Shown: piece after piece, positions 62,379 through 64,000 of the stretch
Layout of the letters: the number at the start of each line of letters is the position of its first letter
Position numbering within the stretch: the first letter of the stretch is position 1
NCBI RefSeq assembly: GCF_036373705.1
Contig: NC_089861.1
Coordinates: forward strand, 532,501 to 596,500
Direction of reading: 5' to 3'
DNA from: Amia ocellicauda
Taxonomy: Eukaryota; Chordata; Actinopteri; Amiiformes; Amiidae
DNA length: 64,000 bases
Position numbers and translations under genes: made by a program
Notes under the pieces: generated by a model
Told to the model about the DNA's origin: nothing
What the model saw: only the letters and a program-made list of their open reading frames with translations
The model's database searches: none

Positions 62379-64000
62379 GTATGTAAAACAACAACAGCAC
62401 TCCGGCAGGAACCGCAGTACGATAAAGGACGAGGCTGGCTTGTGCTTTCATAACAGCCGGGTAGCTGCGGGTGATCAGCCTCCGTGCGGCTGCGCGTTTC
62501 TGTTTCATTTGCGTGAAATAACTGGACACATTTGTCGCCTAAAGGCGTGCAGATGAAAGCGGCCGCCGTGTCGCCTTGTTGCGGCTGGATGGCAGCGAGA
62601 GCGTCGTGTGGGGCTGAACAACCTGCCCAATAATATCATATAATACTATAATACTGCGAGCTGTTGAGATGAAGCCGGAGATACATGCAGATGCGGGATG
62701 CGGTGCTGCGTGTATGATTACAGTGTGTGTGTCTTTGTGTCCCCGCAGTACGGCTTCGTGAACCACGCGTTGGAGCTGCTGGTGCTGCGGAATTACGGCC
62801 CCGAGGTCTGGGACGACATCAAGTGAGTGATAGTGCTGCTCAGTGCCTGCTGTGTGATTTCAAAAACTGCCAACCTGCAGCTCAATCACATCAACTCACA
62901 CTGCAGTACCGCCCGCTCCCTAGATTCACTGTACCTGGTTTTAGTATTGGACAACTTTACTACTACTAATGTAGTACATCTGTCACTGAAACTTTCACTG
63001 CACCATCTAAATATTACCACCAATTGTCCACCTCTTACTCCTAGTGCTGTTAGTAGATTTATAGTAGTAAACATGCCATGCAGATTAAATTAGATTAGAT
63101 CGTTCTGATGGGCAGATCTTGATCTTTTTCCTTCTTTCTGTCTTTCTTTCGTTCTCTCTCTCTCTCTTTCACAAATAAACAGTAATTTAGTCTCTGGTTA
63201 ATGTTACATTTTGTGCTTTTCATGATTCTGCGATACACTAACTCCTTATGAGGCCCTATGTGGCGCTCTTCTACAGATACAATCGGATGGCAGACCCATC
63301 AAATCAATCCTGCCGCCACTATGAGACACTAATCAGGCCACACCAGTCTGATCCGATACTTTCTGAGCAGAAGCAGAGCAGGAAGTTGGCAGCTGTACAG
63401 GTTAGAGATGAGGGCTTCTTTCAGGACAGAGCGGTGTCTGTTTGTCTTCTCTGATGTGAAAACAAGTCCTGTGTCACATCAGCTCAATCTGGAGTGAATC
63501 AAACCCCCCGAGTCCCGGGAGCAACGGTGTGGTGTCCATTTTTCTCCGTTGTCTTTGGGCGTTAGAAGTGACACTGTCCTCACATGTTTCCTCAGAAAGG
63601 AAGCCCAGCTGGACGTGGAAGGACAGTTTCTGGTCAGGATTATTTATGAAGATGCCAAAACTTACGACCTCGTGGCCGCAGCCAGTAAAGTGCTCAGTAA
63701 GTGTTAGTTCTCCGGTGTCTATTCTCTTTCCACACCTCGACACAACATGTTAAAATGCATATTGATTTCATTGAAAACATGCTTATTAATCTTGACAGTA
63801 GGAATTAATGTTTTCTTCCTGAGCTTAACCTCGGCCAAATGGAGACAATGACAGGAAGGACAACTCTGTGTTGTAATATTGACTTTGAGATGCTTTTTAT
63901 TTGCATTTTATCACCTCTGCCTCTCTGTTTGTCTGCAGAAGTCAACGCCGGGGAGATCCTACAGATGTTTGGAAAGATGTTTTTTGAGTTCTGTCAGGAA
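62376..64000 (+). CDS. GUCY1B1: Soluble guanylate cyclase subunit beta-1, first four coding exons (partial)
   Basis: The beta subunit binds heme through its N-terminal H-NOX domain and senses NO; with alpha-1 it forms the cGMP-producing enzyme. Joining 62376-62378, 62749-62822, 63596-63696 and 63939-64000 yields 80 codons without a stop. The product reads [20 protein letters not shown], then [20 protein letters not shown], a segment with [12 protein letters not shown], then [20 protein letters not shown]. This is the H-NOX start and is near-identical in pattern to vertebrate beta-1. The proximal heme ligand (His105 in mammals) lies beyond the window. The first coding exon contributes only the ATG. 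All three introns are GT-AG with matching phases. The gene is in the same orientation as GUCY1A1, about 24 kb downstream of its stop. Confidence 0.95.
62749..62822 (+). CDS. GUCY1B1: GUCY1B1 coding exon 2
   Basis: 74 bases between CCCCGCAG and AA|GTGAGT, encoding [19 protein letters not shown] and VWDDI plus two bases of a Lys codon. Confidence 0.95.
62823..63595. other. GUCY1B1 intron 2
   Basis: 773-base intron with a pyrimidine-rich TTTCTTTC/TCTC stretch at about 63,130-63,170. No other feature is recognised. Confidence 0.8.
63596..63696 (+). CDS. GUCY1B1: GUCY1B1 coding exon 3
   Basis: 101 bases between TTCCTCAG and CTCA|GTAAGT, encoding [20 protein letters not shown] and [13 protein letters not shown]. 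It ends in phase 1. Confidence 0.95.
63939..64000 (+). CDS. GUCY1B1: GUCY1B1 coding exon 4 (runs off the window)
   Basis: Begins after GTCTGCAG and encodes [20 protein letters not shown] followed by E. It continues beyond base 64,000. Confidence 0.93.

Noticed and set aside
41530..62386. Dozens of + strand open frames of 100 to 1,489 codons rich in Cys, Val, Leu and Trp
   Set aside because: They overlap in two or three frames at once and consist only of array modules. Such poly-CVLW proteins have no known counterpart and the frames end wherever a rare A creates a stop.

Overview
This window comes from a vertebrate, most likely a ray-finned fish. It holds two spliced soluble guanylate cyclase subunit genes in tandem on the + strand, several Tc1/mariner elements of fish type, a hAT-type MITE, and CR1-type LINE tails that end in the octamer TTCTTATG. 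The abundance of CR1 tails might suggest a non-teleost or early-branching lineage, but the sequence alone does not settle the species.

Layout. Bases 1-25,300 are intergenic. I see no protein-coding gene there, only mobile-element relics: a broken LINE reverse transcriptase (606-1190), LINE/SINE tails, a TIR element with TA duplications (7156-8109), CR1 tails, an inverted-repeat element with an RT-like motif (about 16,508-17,862) and a dead Tc1 copy that itself carries a CR1 insertion (18,264-19,951). Bases 25,813-38,138 hold the eight coding exons of GUCY1A1 (sGC alpha-1, 696 aa predicted), with a poly(A) signal at 38,412. Its introns carry a hAT MITE, a short Tc1 derivative and two CR1 tails. 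Those two tails lie in opposite orientations on either side of exons 5 and 6. Bases 38,440-41,628 are intergenic and include a nearly full-length but defective Tc1-like transposon (39,259-40,791).

Bases 41,629-62,182 are a single array of about 20.5 kb. It is a G/T/C-rich, almost A-free minisatellite built from 9-, 12- and 21-base modules organised into higher-order repeats. It ends about 190 bases before the start codon of the second gene, GUCY1B1 (sGC beta-1). The first four coding exons of GUCY1B1 (80 codons) lie between 62,376 and the window end, and the gene continues beyond.

Biology. The alpha-1 and beta-1 subunits form the nitric-oxide receptor that makes cGMP, and their adjacency in head-to-tail order is the usual vertebrate arrangement. 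What is unusual is the giant asymmetric minisatellite filling most of the space between them and touching the CpG-rich leader of GUCY1B1. Very long open frames cross this array on both strands, but they follow from its composition and I do not regard them as genes.
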